DNA of 64,000 bases, from NCBI RefSeq assembly GCF_000445475.1, contig NZ_AUPZ01000005.1, positions 156,259-220,258 on the forward strand. The letters run 5' to 3'. The notes below the pieces were generated by a model. The model saw nothing but the letters and a program-made list of their open reading frames with translations, searched no databases and was not told the origin of the DNA. Source of the stretch: Sulfurimonas hongkongensis. GTDB lineage: Bacteria; Campylobacterota; Campylobacteria; Campylobacterales; Sulfurimonadaceae. Below, piece by piece: positions 63,207 to 64,000 of this stretch (within the stretch, counting starts at the first letter, position 1; each line of letters begins with the position of its first letter). The position numbers were made by a program, and so were the translations under genes.

Positions 63207-63866
63207 ATGCTAAGAAAATTACCAAAAGAAAATATGGGTAGCTCAAACTTAGGTTGGCTTGAGAGTCGTTTTCACTTCTCTTTTGCTGAGTATAGAAATC
63301 ATGATAATGTCAACTTTGGAGTTTTAAGGGTTTTAAATGATGATATTATCCACCCAGAGAGTGGCTTTGAGATGCATCCACATCACGATATGGAGATCGT
63401 ATCTTATATCGTAGATGGAGAACTAACACACAAAGACTCTATGGGGAACTCTGAGATGCTAAAACGCGGTGAAGTTCAGTATATGAGTGCTGGAAGTGGA
63501 GTTATGCACTCAGAACACAACAGACATACAAGTGATGATCTGCGACTACTTCAAATCTGGATAGTACCACCAGAGAAAAATCTTCAAATACTCTATGGCT
63601 CTCACGCTTATAAAAAAAAACAAAGAGAGAACAAACTCTTAAACATTGTCTCTTCGCAAAATGGAGATGCAAAGATAAAGCTCTATCAAGATGTAGATAT
63701 TTTTGTAAGTGAGCTTGATGATGGTAAGGTTTTGGAATTTTCTATAAAAGAGAAGAGACAAATATATTTTGTTCAGATAGAGGGAAGCTCAGACATAAAT
63801 GGAGTTGTCCTAAATGATGGCGATGCGATGGAAGTAACAAAAGAGACAAACTTAAGGGAGTGTTAG
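63207..63866 (+). pseudogene. Pirin-family protein, 3' end lost to an IS insertion
   Basis: A 219-residue pirin/YhhW-like cupin. The metal site is in the N-terminal cupin (GFEMHPHHDMEIVSYIVDGELTHKDSMGN) and MSAGSGVMHSEHN. Compared with E. coli YhhW (231 aa, from memory) the last strand and the LLFDL end are missing; the frame stops at LREC, where the final codons appear to belong to the IS end. About 15-17 residues are lost. It may still fold, but the C-terminal cupin is incomplete. Confidence 0.7.
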
Positions 63867-64000
63867 AAATTTCGTGTCAGTTTGATAAAATACTATCAAG
63901 GACTGACAATGAATGAAGAAGTAGATTTTGATTTTGATGAAATCTTAGAAGAATTTAGAAGTGGAAAGAAACTTACAGGTAAAGGTGGACTTTTAGCTCC
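63856..64000 (+). mobile_element. IS256-family insertion sequence, left end (runs off the window)
   Basis: The element probably begins near GGGAGTGTTAGAAATTTCGT at 63856, which resembles IS256-family ends (GGGTGT.GAC.AAATTT). The transposase gene starts 53 bp further in. The right end and target duplication lie outside the window, so the boundary is approximate. Confidence 0.65.
63909..64000 (+). CDS. IS256-family transposase (N-terminal part)
   Basis: The first 30 residues are visible, starting MNEEVDFDFDEILEEFRSGK and running into LTGKGGLLAP. This matches the conserved N-terminus of IS256-family (Mutator-like) DDE transposases, where 'L.SGK.LTGKDGLL.PL.KQ' is typical. The frame is open at the window edge. 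No ribosome site of note. Confidence 0.75.
   Translation, partial: MNEEVDFDFDEILEEFRSGKKLTGKGGLLA

Noticed and set aside
1..64000. CRISPR arrays, tRNA, rRNA, SRP RNA or tmRNA
   Set aside because: No spacer-repeat pattern, cloverleaf with CCA-type end or conserved RNA core was recognised; a covariance-model search would be decisive.

Overview
The window looks like a chromosome segment of a chemolithotrophic campylobacterotan (epsilonproteobacterium), most like Sulfurimonas or a close relative. The reasons are the AT-rich composition, a napAGHBFLD-type periplasmic nitrate reductase operon without napC, a cheV-cheA(REC)-cheW locus, a 2-oxoacid:acceptor oxidoreductase, a NAD-linked [NiFe] hydrogenase, and many sensor or cyclic-di-GMP proteins. 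This is inferred from gene content; no marker gene such as rRNA is present. I see no rRNA, tRNA, CRISPR array or prophage.

Layout. 1-6.3 kb: tail of a probable histidine kinase, a small CI-like DNA-binding protein, dnaX, a CheX-domain protein, murI, rho and a marR gene. 6.3-11.2 kb: hoxEFUYH plus a maturation protease (minus strand). 11.4-18.4 kb: an HD-GYP protein, a three-gene RND efflux system and an SMR exporter. 18.5-24.6 kb: greA, argC, an LpxH-like phosphoesterase and cheV/cheA/cheW. 24.7-29.3 kb: an Mla-type lipid ABC transporter with its lipoprotein, and pepP. 29.4-39.5 kb: the nap operon with extra genes, preceded by a nitrate-sensor-like membrane protein and a Crp/Fnr regulator. 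39.6-46.0 kb: a GGDEF protein, korAB, a DsrE-like protein, a short chemoreceptor and an unknown gene. 46.1-60.1 kb: a large locus I read as TonB-dependent molybdate/tungstate acquisition, with a modE gene at its head. 60.1-64 kb: surE, an E1-like protein, envelope proteins of unknown role, and a pirin gene cut off by an IS256-family element that runs off the window.

How the genes fit together. The nap operon encodes a molybdenum (Mo-bis-MGD) enzyme. The nearby ModE locus encodes a FecBCD/MolABC-type ABC transporter, ModD, two TonB-dependent receptors, a dedicated TonB-ExbB-ExbD motor, two methyltransferases, a TSUP permease and a DUF438/hemerythrin/PAS protein. Two 24-bp inverted repeats with the geometry of ModE operators (59210-59233 and 51636-51659) lie at the heads of its two apparent transcription units. 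Outer-membrane active uptake of an oxyanion, possibly as a chelate, is the most interesting hypothesis here. A second candidate is a nitrate-sensing pair: a P-box membrane sensor with no output domain, co-translated with a Crp/Fnr regulator, next to a TTGAC-N4-GTCAA box upstream of napA.

Repeats. A 125-bp MITE-like element with terminal inverted repeats is present at 43624-43748, in an expanded copy (internal 21-bp tandem repeats) at 3182-3382, and as a remnant at 12410-12463. A 78-bp-period duplication of a hairpin-forming leader lies between rho and murI.
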